A stretch of 33,363 nucleotides of DNA from CAYVUM01 sp964619055. GTDB lineage: Bacteria > Pseudomonadota > Alphaproteobacteria > Rhodospirillales > Defluviicoccaceae. Of the stretch, positions 1-7,644 are shown one piece after another (position 1 is the first letter of the stretch; each line of letters starts with the position of its first letter). Position numbers and translations under genes: made by a program. The stretch lies in contig CAZUDB010000039.1 in the NCBI GenBank assembly GCA_964619055.1, positions 1 to 33,363 of the forward strand, in the 5' to 3' direction. Below the pieces are notes generated by a model. It had not been told where the DNA came from. It was given only the letters and a program-made list of their open reading frames with translations, and searched no databases.

Positions 1-24
1 GCGATGTAATCCGCGCGGCTGTTG

Positions 25-801
25 TTAATGATCGATGTTTTCGGTTTGTTGATTAACATGCGGCTGACGGTGGATTGCTCCATTGAGAGCGTCCAGATAT
101 TCATTTAGGGAGTTTGACCAAATCGTATAACCACGAGCACTCATATGAAGTGGATCGGCGCCAAAGCAGCTCCGGAGATCGTGAAGTCCCCGGCTCACCA
201 TTCTTCGGGTTATGTCAAGATAATGAGCATCACCGCGAGGAAATAGAGATCGCTCAATAATGCGGTTGGTGTACTCAATCTTGTGCATAAAATGAAGGCG
301 TGCCGGACTGACTTTAATTGAGATGTATGCTAACGGAATCGGGCCAAAGACCGCCCGTTTTTTCATAACGAAATGTTCAACACGCTCCAGCACTTTTTCC
401 GGCGCGTCACCATTGCCCAGATCATTGTCGCCGGCGTAAAGGACGATGGCCGCCGGCTTCATGGGGGTCACCAACCGGTCAAAGTAGGTGATGCAGTCGC
501 CCATGGTAGAGCCGCCAAAGCCGTGATTGACGATGCGATATGAGGGTAAGGCGGCCTCTAACGTTGACCACAGCGTGAACGTGGAACTTCCGTAGAACAG
601 AATGAGGCCGTTCTCGCCGCGTCGAGGGCGGGTTCGTTCCTCCAAGGCTGTAACTTCATCGTCAAACCAGCCGGACATGGTGCGATCCCATAGCGAACGA
701 AACCAAAATGAGTGGGGTGGCGGCCAATGTGGGTGCAGCGTCATGTGCTCGATCGCCCGAGGTAACCGTCGGCGCGCGTAACCGAACCATAGCAGCTTCA
801 T
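25..801 (-). CDS. SGNH/GDSL-family hydrolase
   Basis: A 258-residue protein with the blocks of the SGNH hydrolase superfamily, which are esterases, lipases or carbohydrate deacetylases. Block I is FYGSS (residues 69-73; the usual GDS is GSS, nucleophile about Ser73). The block II glycine lies in GFGGSTMGD (94-102), block III is GDND (124-127, Asn126), and block V is DPLH (216-219) giving Asp and His. There is no clear signal peptide, so it is probably cytoplasmic. The ATG at 801 is the only sensible start and the stop is at 25-27. It is divergent from the alpha/beta hydrolase at 1090, and both genes are A+T-richer than the rest of the window. Family assignment is firm; the substrate is unknown. 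Confidence 0.85.
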   Translation of the reverse strand: MKLLWFGYARRRLPRAIEHMTLHPHWPPPHSFWFRSLWDRTMSGWFDDEVTALEERTRPRRGENGLILFYGSSTFTLWSTLEAALPSYRIVNHGFGGSTMGDCITYFDRLVTPMKPAAIVLYAGDNDLGNGDAPEKVLERVEHFVMKKRAVFGPIPLAYISIKVSPARLHFMHKIEYTNRIIERSLFPRGDAHYLDITRRMVSRGLHDLRSCFGADPLHMSARGYTIWSNSLNEYLDALNGAIHRQPHVNQQTENIDH

Positions 802-1089
802 AGAATGGCAGGTCGTACATTCACGTGAGCACTCTGTTGGTGTTCATAAAGTTGTAACATTAGTAAGGGTGAGTGATCCGTTAAGGATACCAGGTTCTTT
901 CAAGTACAACAATTGTACGGAGTGCTTTAAATTCCCGAAAACATATGATACTGAACTTCGACTCTCGGTGGAATTGTAAGGATTATGAGGGGCGAGCATG
1001 CGCCCATTCTCGGAAATCCTGTATGGGTTCCGGAGCGTCTACACTTGTTTTAGCATCCTTCCATAGTTTGTCACAAGATTGTCACGATA
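802..1089. other. A+T-rich divergent intergenic region with small palindrome
   Basis: This region separates the two divergent hydrolase genes and should hold both promoters. I see no convincing -35/-10 pair on either strand. One short inverted repeat stands out, GTACAA-CAA-TTGTAC at 904-918, and could be a small operator. No coding sequence or RNA gene is recognised. Confidence 0.4.
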
Positions 1090-1818
1090 ATGAAACGTGA
1101 ATACAAGAAGTGGTATTGCCAGCCCCTTGAGAGGGACATGGAACTTCTCATTTTCGGGCATGGCGGGGCTCGCGTGCTTGCGTTTCCAACGCGCGTAGGT
1201 CGGTTTTTCGACTATGAAAACATGGGCATGATTGAGTCGATCCGCCACAAAATTGAGCAGGGGTGGATGCAAGTTATTTGCGTAGACTCCATTGATCATG
1301 AGACATTTTATTGTCAATGGTGCGAGCCTAGAAATAGAATTTTGCGCCACATGAAGTACGAGCAATATATTTTACATGAGGTGTTGCCGCTAAGCTGGCA
1401 TATAAATCGGACGCCGTTTCTGACAGCGCTAGGTTGTAGTTTTGGAGCGTTCCACGCAGTTAACATTTCGTTAAGAAATCCGCAAGCATTCAATCGTGTC
1501 GTTGCGATAAGTGGCCGATACGACCTGACGAAACCGGTAGATGGATTTCGCGATCTGCTCGATGGCTATTATGATGATAATGTGTATTTTAATACACCAC
1601 CACATTATTTAGTAAACTTAAATGAAAGCGAAAAATTAGAAGCCATTCGTCGCTTGGATATCAAAATAATTGTCGGAGAGTACGATCCATTTTTGCCAGA
1701 TAACCGTCAGCTTAGCGATATCATGTGGAGCAAAGGGATTTGGCATTTGCTTAAAACCTGGAATGGCCGCGCCCATGGTCCACGACGATGGCGAGAAATG
1801 TTGAATTGGTTTTTATAA
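1090..1818 (+). CDS. Alpha/beta-hydrolase esterase-like protein
   Basis: A 242-residue protein resembling the compact putative esterases of the COG4947 type within the alpha/beta hydrolase fold. The nucleophile elbow is GCSFGA (115-120, Ser117), the likely acid is Asp199 in GEYDPF, and the likely base is His229 in RAHGPRRW, close to the C-terminus as expected for a catalytic triad. It has no signal peptide. Base composition is strikingly low: 38 of 120 bases are G or C in 1561-1680, against roughly 60% for most of the window, with A+T-rich codons throughout. Together with the divergent SGNH hydrolase this suggests acquired DNA. The substrate cannot be read from sequence. Confidence 0.75.
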   Translation: MKREYKKWYCQPLERDMELLIFGHGGARVLAFPTRVGRFFDYENMGMIESIRHKIEQGWMQVICVDSIDHETFYCQWCEPRNRILRHMKYEQYILHEVLPLSWHINRTPFLTALGCSFGAFHAVNISLRNPQAFNRVVAISGRYDLTKPVDGFRDLLDGYYDDNVYFNTPPHYLVNLNESEKLEAIRRLDIKIIVGEYDPFLPDNRQLSDIMWSKGIWHLLKTWNGRAHGPRRWREMLNWFL

Positions 1819-2253
1819 TATTTCAATTAAGAATCACCACGCGCTTCCATCAAGTATTGTGCCCTGTTATCACGATTAACGGCTTCTCGGCCTTCTGAGG
1901 GTCGCAGACTCGTGATAACGGCAAGCATTCGCGAACTACAGGTAGCCTTGTCATGGATCTTTTGGCGGGCCTTGCGACGCGTCGCGCGTCGACGACCAAA
2001 GTGGCTCACGCGACTAAGCCGCTCCGTTATGGGGTGTGACCCATTTCAGATACCGAACGCAGGTAAGGCGGTCTGCTCAGCGGCGATTCCGCTCTGCGTT
2101 GATCTGTTCTAAGGTTCGATTTCTGAGGCGTTTATCAGAACGTCGCAGCCGTGGCCTCATATCCATGGTCGACGAGGCGCCTCTCTGGTCCGTTTTAGTG
2201 AAGGTCCCCGCGGGCAACGCCATCGGGCGTGGGTTCCGAAGGGGGTGACGATC
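1819..2253. other. Gene-free spacer with long-range inverted repeat
   Basis: About 430 bases with only short open frames that lack family resemblance. A perfect 10-bp inverted repeat (GTTATCACGA at 1866-1875 and TCGTGATAAC at 1910-1919) encloses 34 bases and could fold into a stem or act as paired operator half-sites. A 12-bp palindrome, GCGACGCGTCGC, lies at 1974-1985. The stretch also marks the change from A+T-rich DNA on the left to G+C-rich DNA on the right. Confidence 0.4.
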
Positions 2254-3303
2254 ATGGTCATGACCACTTGTATGGGTGAGGCGAGCGATCCTGAGATTTG
2301 GGTTCTCGCCGACGACCGCGCTGGTAATCGCGCCCAAGCCATTGGTGTGGCAGAGGCCCTGCAGCATCCATTCGACGTCAAGGAAATCCGTTATCGCTCA
2401 TTCGCTCGGCTCCCCAACGTCATACTTGGCTCGACGCTCGCGACGCTAGATGAGGGCAGCCGATTGGCGCTCACACCGCCATGGCCGGCAATGGTCATCA
2501 CCGCCGGTCGGCGGGCAGCGCCGGTATCCAGAGCAATCAAGCGCATAAGCGCTCGGTCCGGCGATCGCCCGGTAATCACCGTGCAGATCATGGATCCTGG
2601 CAGCGGCTCGGACGAGTTCGACCTAATCGTTCGTCCCTGTCACGACGACGCAGGCCCTCGGCCCAACCTCTTGACGGTTGTTGGCGCTCCTCACCGAATG
2701 TCGGCGGAGCGTTTGGCGGCGGGAAAGGCGCTCTGGGGACCCCGCCTGTCGGCGCTGCCGCGACCGAGACTGGCCGTGCTTGTGGGAGGTGGCACGCGGG
2801 GTCAGGGATTGACGAACGCCCATGCTGAGGCCCTTGGTCGCCTGGTCTCCGGCCTTGCGGAGGCCAACAATGGGTCGCTCATGGTTACCACGAGCCGCAG
2901 AACCGGGGACGCCGAGACAGCGTTGCTGGCATCCTTGAGTGGTCCCAGGCATGTGCATCGCTGGGGGGCGACCGGCGACAATCCGCTAACGGGCTATCTT
3001 GCGCTCGCCGATGCCATCGTCGTTACGGGCGACTCCGTATCCATGTGCTGCGAAGCGTGTGCCACCGGTGCGCCAGTCTATATCTGGGCGCCGCCCGGGT
3101 TCGCGCCGGCCAAGCATGTTCGATTGCATGAGACTTTGATCGCGGCTGGCCATGCGCGTCGGCTCGATGAGGCAACCACGCTCAAGACATGGCACCGATC
3201 GCCGCTCAACGCTGCCGACGACGTGGCGCGTGCAATTCTCCGTTTGTTCGGAAGCCGTCTTGGCGGCAACGCTGTTGAGGTTTTGGAGGCCGAACAGCAG
3301 TGA
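2254..3303 (+). CDS. ELM1/DUF1022-family protein
   Basis: This resembles the bacterial ELM1 (mitochondrial fission ELM1, formerly DUF1022) family, which looks like glycosyltransferase B-fold proteins. Visible family features are VLADDRAGNRAQAIGVAEAL near the N-terminus, LVGGGTRG in the middle, and VVTGDSVSMCCEACATGAPVYIW near the C-terminus, the position of a nucleotide-sugar-binding loop in GT-B folds. The biochemical role in bacteria is not established; a surface-glycan role is only a guess. The open frame begins with a GTG at 2245, but the ATG at 2254 sits about eight bases after a GAAGGGGG Shine-Dalgarno stretch and is preferred. It is followed 32 bases later by the O-methyltransferase in the same direction. 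Confidence 0.8.
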   Translation: MVMTTCMGEASDPEIWVLADDRAGNRAQAIGVAEALQHPFDVKEIRYRSFARLPNVILGSTLATLDEGSRLALTPPWPAMVITAGRRAAPVSRAIKRISARSGDRPVITVQIMDPGSGSDEFDLIVRPCHDDAGPRPNLLTVVGAPHRMSAERLAAGKALWGPRLSALPRPRLAVLVGGGTRGQGLTNAHAEALGRLVSGLAEANNGSLMVTTSRRTGDAETALLASLSGPRHVHRWGATGDNPLTGYLALADAIVVTGDSVSMCCEACATGAPVYIWAPPGFAPAKHVRLHETLIAAGHARRLDEATTLKTWHRSPLNAADDVARAILRLFGSRLGGNAVEVLEAEQQ

Positions 3304-3335
3304 AGTCGAACATTTCGGGAAGGAGCTAAACTGGC

Positions 3336-4001
3336 ATGTCACGGCAGAGCCTGGGATTGGATGAGGCGCTTTATGCGTACCTATTGGATGTTTCTTTGCG
3401 GGAGGACCCTCTGCTCGCACGCCTTCGCGAGGAAACGGCAGCGATGCCGCAGCGTTCGATGCAGATCTCCCCGGAGCAAGGTCAGTTCATGGCGCTCCTC
3501 GTTCGGCTCATGGATGCGCGGCGCATAGTCGAAATCGGAACATTTACCGGCTATAGCGCCCTCGTCATGGCAGCTGCCTTGCCGGAGGCGGGCCGCGTGG
3601 TCGCGTGTGACATCAGCGAGACCTTTACGGCCGTTGCACAACGATATTGGGCGGAGGCGGGCGTGGCGGACCGCATCGACTTGCGGATCGGCCCCGCGCT
3701 CGACACCCTAGATGGCTTGATCGACAACGGTGAGGACGGAAAATTCGATCTGGCGTTTATTGATGCCGATAAGGAATCCTATAGGGCGTACTATGAGCGG
3801 GTAATGACCCTGCTGAGACCCGGCGGATTGGTGATGGTCGACAATGTTCTTTGGAACGGCAGTGTCATTGACCCGGCCAAAACCGACTTGGACACGGAGG
3901 CGATCCGAGCCTTTAACGCCTTTGTCCGAAACGATGACCGTGTCGAGTTGAGCCTTGTTCCCATTGGTGACGGCCTCACTCTTGCCCGCAAACACACTTA
4001 G
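3336..4001 (+). CDS. SAM-dependent O-methyltransferase (family 3)
   Basis: A 221-residue class I methyltransferase of the caffeoyl-CoA/catechol O-methyltransferase family (Methyltransf_3). Motif I, VEIGTFTGYSAL (about 65-76), binds S-adenosylmethionine. VACDIS carries the ribose-binding acid, and LAFIDADKESY followed by VMVDNVLW supplies the metal-binding aspartates typical of this cation-dependent family. Length is normal. An AAGGAG Shine-Dalgarno sequence precedes the ATG. It probably forms an operon with the ELM1-like gene upstream and the lipoprotein whose frame overlaps its end. The methyl acceptor is unknown. Confidence 0.88.
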   Translation: MSRQSLGLDEALYAYLLDVSLREDPLLARLREETAAMPQRSMQISPEQGQFMALLVRLMDARRIVEIGTFTGYSALVMAAALPEAGRVVACDISETFTAVAQRYWAEAGVADRIDLRIGPALDTLDGLIDNGEDGKFDLAFIDADKESYRAYYERVMTLLRPGGLVMVDNVLWNGSVIDPAKTDLDTEAIRAFNAFVRNDDRVELSLVPIGDGLTLARKHT

Positions 4002-4551
4002 CGGTTCTTGTCTTCGACAAGCAAACCGGCGGAGAGCGTCGCGTGCGCTCTTGGTTGCGTTGGGGAGTTTGGGTGTCGCGAGTTGCGGGCCTGATCCCGC
4101 TCAAGTTGCGTTATGCGAGCGGATCATTGGTGCCTTCGAAGATGACCTTGGCGCCGTTGAAATCATCAGCAGCACGACCCATCCAGTGGCTGGCCATGGC
4201 GTTGTGATCGATTACAGGGTCTTCAGGCCTGCGGGTGAGAACGGGTTCGGGCGGCGTCGGACCCTGTCCGCTGTCGATGCGATTGATGAGGACGGCGAAG
4301 CACACTGGGTTTCCTGCCGTTTTGAGGGCAGTTTGTTTAGCGGTGGGCGTTTGAGCCTCGTGGAGGTCGCCACGGATCAAAATGGCCGTCTCAACGACAT
4401 TGACCTGCATATGCTGCGCATCTGGCTGGATTTGGCGGTATCGGCCATGCACCAGCCCACAAGCGCGCCGCAAGCGTTACGGGTGACCCAATCTTATTCG
4501 AAGGACACGTCAGCGCGGGATCTGGCGAGCCGGCCTTCGCCCCACTTCTGA
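3955..4551 (+). CDS. Small putative lipoprotein
   Basis: I do not recognise the family. An Arg-rich n-region and hydrophobic stretch (ALLVALGSLG) end in a lipobox-like VASC (Cys44 of the longest frame), predicting a lipid-anchored periplasmic protein of about 150 mature residues. No ATG is available: the frame opens at TTG 3955, and GTG 3967 or TTG 3982 are shorter options, all overlapping the end of the methyltransferase gene, which suggests translational coupling. Its 3' end overlaps the convergent FecR-domain gene by 58 bases. A mature sequence beginning CGPDPAQVALCERI is consistent with a secreted protein. Expression is plausible; function is unknown. Confidence 0.6.
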   Translation: MFPLVTASLLPANTLSGSCLRQANRRRASRALLVALGSLGVASCGPDPAQVALCERIIGAFEDDLGAVEIISSTTHPVAGHGVVIDYRVFRPAGENGFGRRRTLSAVDAIDEDGEAHWVSCRFEGSLFSGGRLSLVEVATDQNGRLNDIDLHMLRIWLDLAVSAMHQPTSAPQALRVTQSYSKDTSARDLASRPSPHF

Positions 4552-5162
4552 TGTCTGATCGTCGGTGACGCTTCGGTTCCGGCTTGCCCTGGCGCCCTAC
4601 CGCCTTCGAGCCCTGGTGCAAAAACGTCCACACCGTCTCGGTCCGGTGTCAGCTCGATCCGTTGGCCAAAGGCATCCACAAAAACGCTGCGCCCTTCGAG
4701 CAGCGCAACCTGCAGGTGGCCGGGGTCGATGCGTCCCCAGAAGGTTGTTCCGCGGATACCGATCGCACCCAGAGTGGTCTCGATTGTCATCGGAACTGTG
4801 CGTTTTTCGTCTTCGCTGTCGGTGATGCCGAGGAACACACCATTGAGAAAGTCGAAGATGATGCCCTTATCATCCGGCTCGTATCCCTCAACGGTGAATG
4901 TGCTGTTGTCCCCCACTGTAATGACAGCGCCGTCGAGCAGGCGTAGTTGCAAACGGGTGTTGGTGGCGGTCGCAATTTGTTCGCCATATTTAACGGCATC
5001 GCCGACCGCGAGCGTGCGGTTTCTATCCCCATAGACCGCCGTCGCCAATCCGCGTAATCGGAGCACGATGCCGGCCTCATCCGCCAGGGACGGATGCCAG
5101 AAAAGCAAGGCGAATGCTACCACAACCACCGAACAAGCCGTTCGTACCAAAAATCGTCTCAT
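4494..5162 (-). CDS. FecR-domain periplasmic protein
   Basis: A 222-residue protein with an N-terminal signal peptide (hydrophobic VVVVAFALLFW, probable cleavage after SLA, residue 27) and a FecR domain. Typical elements are GLATAVYGDRNRTLAVGDAVKYGEQIATATNTRLQLRLLDGA-type strands, then LTVG-like ITVGDNSTF and TTLGAIGIRGTTFWG, followed by a short beta-rich tail. Stand-alone FecR proteins without FecI or FecA are usually secreted or periplasmic proteins of unknown role and should not be read as siderophore regulators. It starts eight bases after hemN and is probably the last gene of the FAH-hemN operon. The C-terminus (about 190-222) is low-complexity and overlaps the convergent lipoprotein gene. 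Confidence 0.8.
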   Translation of the reverse strand: MRRFLVRTACSVVVVAFALLFWHPSLADEAGIVLRLRGLATAVYGDRNRTLAVGDAVKYGEQIATATNTRLQLRLLDGAVITVGDNSTFTVEGYEPDDKGIIFDFLNGVFLGITDSEDEKRTVPMTIETTLGAIGIRGTTFWGRIDPGHLQVALLEGRSVFVDAFGQRIELTPDRDGVDVFAPGLEGGRAPGQAGTEASPTIRHQKWGEGRLARSRADVSFE

Positions 5163-5170
5163 AACCTGCC

Positions 5171-6556
5171 CTAAACGGCTCTGGAGTGGCGGCCGACGCC
5201 GACGCCCAAATAGGCGTCGAAGGCTGCCGCGATGAGGCGCAGGAACGGTCGCCCCCGCGACGTTGCGCTGACAAACCGCCCATCGATCGTTGCAAGTCCG
5301 TCTTCAACAAGAGGTGCCAGTTGGGCTATAGCCCCGTCGAGTGCGAAAACCTCCGCGCCATTTCGGCGGCACACTTTCGCAACATCGACCGACAAATCGC
5401 ACATGAGGCGCTCGATCACGTCGGCACGCAGCCGGTCATCGGCAGTCAAGGCGAGGCCCCGCACCGTCGCCGGCCGCCCGGCTCGAATGGCATCCTCATA
5501 GGCCGACAGTGGCGCCGCGTTTTGAACGTATCCGTCTGGCAAAGACCCGATCGCGGAGGCCCCGAGGCCGATCAACGCGGGCGCGGTGTCGGTCGTGTAC
5601 CCTTGAAAGTTGCGGCGAAGATGGCCCGTCGCGGCAGCCAGGGAGAGGCCGTCTGCTTGCTTCGCAAAGTGATCAAGTCCGACCGGACGAAAGCCGTGTT
5701 GAACGAGGCGGGCCGTGGCCGCATCAAACTGCGCGAGCCGGTCCGCGGCGCTGGGCAAGGCGGTCTCGTCGATCAGGCGTTGATGAGATTTCATCCACGG
5801 AACATGGGCGTAACCGAACAGCGCAATCCGGTTAGGCTCAAGCGTCATGGCACGATCGACCATCGCTACGACACAATCCGAGGTCTGGTGGGGCAGACCG
5901 TACATCAGGTCAAGATTGACGTTCGGGACGCCATGGCGGCGGAGCCAGCCGACAACGCGCGACACAACCTCAAACGGTTGGTGGCGATTGATGGCGTTCT
6001 GCACCGTTTGATCGAAGTCCTGAACTCCGATACTGGCTCGATTGACGCCGCCCGCCGCCAGAGCCGCCACGTATGTTTCGGTGGCGTCTCGCGGATCGAG
6101 TTCTACGGCCACCTCGGCATCCGATGCGAAGTCGAAGCCGGATTTCAGCTTCGCGAATGTTCGTTGCCAGTCGGCTTCTGTGAGGATCGTGGGGCTGCCA
6201 CCGCCCCAATGGACATGACGGACGGTAAAGCGCGCGGGCAGCACACCAGCAATCAGGTCGATTTCGGCGAGAAGGACGTCAAGGTATGCAGCTACGGGCT
6301 CGTACCGCGCCACCAACTTGGTGTAGCACCCGCAAAACCAGCACATGGTATCACAGAACGGAATGTGAAAATAAAGAGACAGTGGGGTGCCGGCGTCCAA
6401 AGAACCGAGCCAACGCAGGTAATCATCTCCAGTAACTGTGCCAGAAAAGTGCGGCGCCGTCGGATAGCTGGTGTAGCGTGGGACTTGTAGGTCATACTTG
6501 TTGATCAAATCTATTGCCGGTTTTACGTGCGTTTCTGCGGTAGCTTCTGCGTGCAT
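5171..6556 (-). CDS. hemN: Oxygen-independent coproporphyrinogen III oxidase
   Basis: A radical-SAM enzyme converting coproporphyrinogen III to protoporphyrinogen IX without oxygen in haem synthesis. The N-terminal family signature PRYTSYPTAPHF (26-37) is followed by FHIPFCDTMCWFCGC, in which Cys68, Cys72 and Cys75 ligate the [4Fe-4S] cluster and Cys77 is the extra HemN cysteine that distinguishes it from HemW. HWGGGSPT follows. At 461 residues it matches the family length. The frame stays open ten codons upstream, but the ATG at 6556 is chosen because it overlaps the upstream FAH stop in a TGATG junction, a classic coupling arrangement. The start is inferred; the identity is secure. Confidence 0.95.
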   Translation of the reverse strand: MHAEATAETHVKPAIDLINKYDLQVPRYTSYPTAPHFSGTVTGDDYLRWLGSLDAGTPLSLYFHIPFCDTMCWFCGCYTKLVARYEPVAAYLDVLLAEIDLIAGVLPARFTVRHVHWGGGSPTILTEADWQRTFAKLKSGFDFASDAEVAVELDPRDATETYVAALAAGGVNRASIGVQDFDQTVQNAINRHQPFEVVSRVVGWLRRHGVPNVNLDLMYGLPHQTSDCVVAMVDRAMTLEPNRIALFGYAHVPWMKSHQRLIDETALPSAADRLAQFDAATARLVQHGFRPVGLDHFAKQADGLSLAAATGHLRRNFQGYTTDTAPALIGLGASAIGSLPDGYVQNAAPLSAYEDAIRAGRPATVRGLALTADDRLRADVIERLMCDLSVDVAKVCRRNGAEVFALDGAIAQLAPLVEDGLATIDGRFVSATSRGRPFLRLIAAAFDAYLGVGVGRHSRAV

Positions 6557-7422
6557 CAGTGTTGAGATCCCGCAGGGCCTGGCCACGCGTGCACCGTCTG
6601 ATGCTGTTCGCCGAGGCCGTCCACGCCCAGGTTCAGCCGGTCGCCCGGCTTGAGGAACACGGGCGGAACCGCTCCCGCCCCCACACCTGCCGGTGTCCCG
6701 GTCGTGATCACGTCACCGGGCATTAAGGTCATGAATTGGCTAAGGTGGCTGATAATTGCCGCAACGCCGAACACCATATCACCGGTTGTGCCACGTTGCC
6801 GCGCCTCGCCATTAAGCGTGAGCCACACGCTCAAGGACTGCTGATCGGGCACTTCGTCCTTCGTGACCAGCCACGGACCGAGTGGCGCAAAGGTGTCGGC
6901 GCTCTTGCCTTTCACGAACTGTCCGCCGCGGTTCTTTTGGAAATCGCGCTCGGAGACATCGTTCATGACGGCATAGCCCGCAACGTGCTCCATGGCCTGA
7001 TTCTCGGAAACGTACTGTGTCTTGGTTCCGATGATCACGGCCAGCTCGGCTTCCCAGTCAGTCTTGGTTGACCCCTTTGGCAGCGTGATGCCGTCGTTCG
7101 GACCCGTAATCGACGTTGTCGCTTTCGAAAAGACCAGCGGCTCCGACGGCGGCGTTGCCCCGGTCTCGGCGGCATGGGCTCTATAGTTCAAGCCGATCCC
7201 GAGGATTTTGCCGACCTGAGCCACCGGACAGCCCAGCCTGACGTCACCATCGATCGCGGGCAAAGATGCGGTATCCAGCGCCGCAAGCGCGCTGAGCCTT
7301 GTGGGCGACAACACGTCACCACCGATATCCGGCACGTGGGCGCTCAAGTCCCGGATCACACCATCCCGGTCAAGGAGACCTGGTCGCTCATGGCCGGGCA
7401 GTCCAAATCGCAACAGTTTCAT
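6556..7422 (-). CDS. Fumarylacetoacetate hydrolase-family protein
   Basis: A 288-residue FAH-superfamily enzyme acting on 2-oxo or 1,3-diketo acids with a divalent metal. The catalytic domain begins at KILGIGLNYRAHAAETG; SEPLVFSKATTSI and KTDWEAELAVIIG carry the metal-binding acidic residues, and PGDVITTGTPAGVG is the closing family signature. The N-terminal ~70 residues form the usual small FAH-N region. The best relatives by motif are ureidoglycolate lyase-like and 2,4-diketo-3-deoxy-sugar-acid hydrolases; the substrate is unresolved. It is the first gene of the reverse operon and its TGA shares one base with the hemN ATG. No functional link between the two enzymes is obvious. Confidence 0.87.
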   Translation of the reverse strand: MKLLRFGLPGHERPGLLDRDGVIRDLSAHVPDIGGDVLSPTRLSALAALDTASLPAIDGDVRLGCPVAQVGKILGIGLNYRAHAAETGATPPSEPLVFSKATTSITGPNDGITLPKGSTKTDWEAELAVIIGTKTQYVSENQAMEHVAGYAVMNDVSERDFQKNRGGQFVKGKSADTFAPLGPWLVTKDEVPDQQSLSVWLTLNGEARQRGTTGDMVFGVAAIISHLSQFMTLMPGDVITTGTPAGVGAGAVPPVFLKPGDRLNLGVDGLGEQHQTVHAWPGPAGSQH

Positions 7423-7644
7423 TTTGGCCCCGATGGCTCTGTCCGCGCCTGCGGATCATCTCATTCCACCGTGAACACTAGCGCCACCACCATCGGCGTC
7501 AACGGTCGCGACGGCGGCGGCGATCGTCTGCCAAGTCAGAGTATGAACACCACTGCGCTCGCCTTTTAGCGGTCGCCGCGTTAAATGGACGGAGGCGGCC
7601 GACGGTGCCGCGCAAATCCCGTTGATCACGCCGCCACCGCAACC

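Noticed and set aside
815..835. TTCACGTGA near 821 as a second parS
   Set aside because: Only the core matches; the outer flanks of the 16-bp consensus are wrong. CACGTG cores near 25755 and 30745 fail in the same way.
828..926. AGCACTC (828-834) and GAGTGCT (920-926) as a CIRCE operator
   Set aside because: The arms are separated by 85 bases instead of nine and precede no chaperone gene.
1912..2248. Short forward open frames (66 and 70 codons) in the spacer before the ELM1-like gene
   Set aside because: Arg-rich shadows with no Shine-Dalgarno support or family resemblance; they overlap each other.
5186..6490. 434-codon forward frame antisense to hemN
   Set aside because: A by-product of high G+C codon bias; the reverse strand encodes an unmistakable HemN.
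6490..6510. TTGATCAAAT as an FNR box for hemN
   Set aside because: It is inside the hemN coding region, encoding DLINKYD, and not in the upstream control region.
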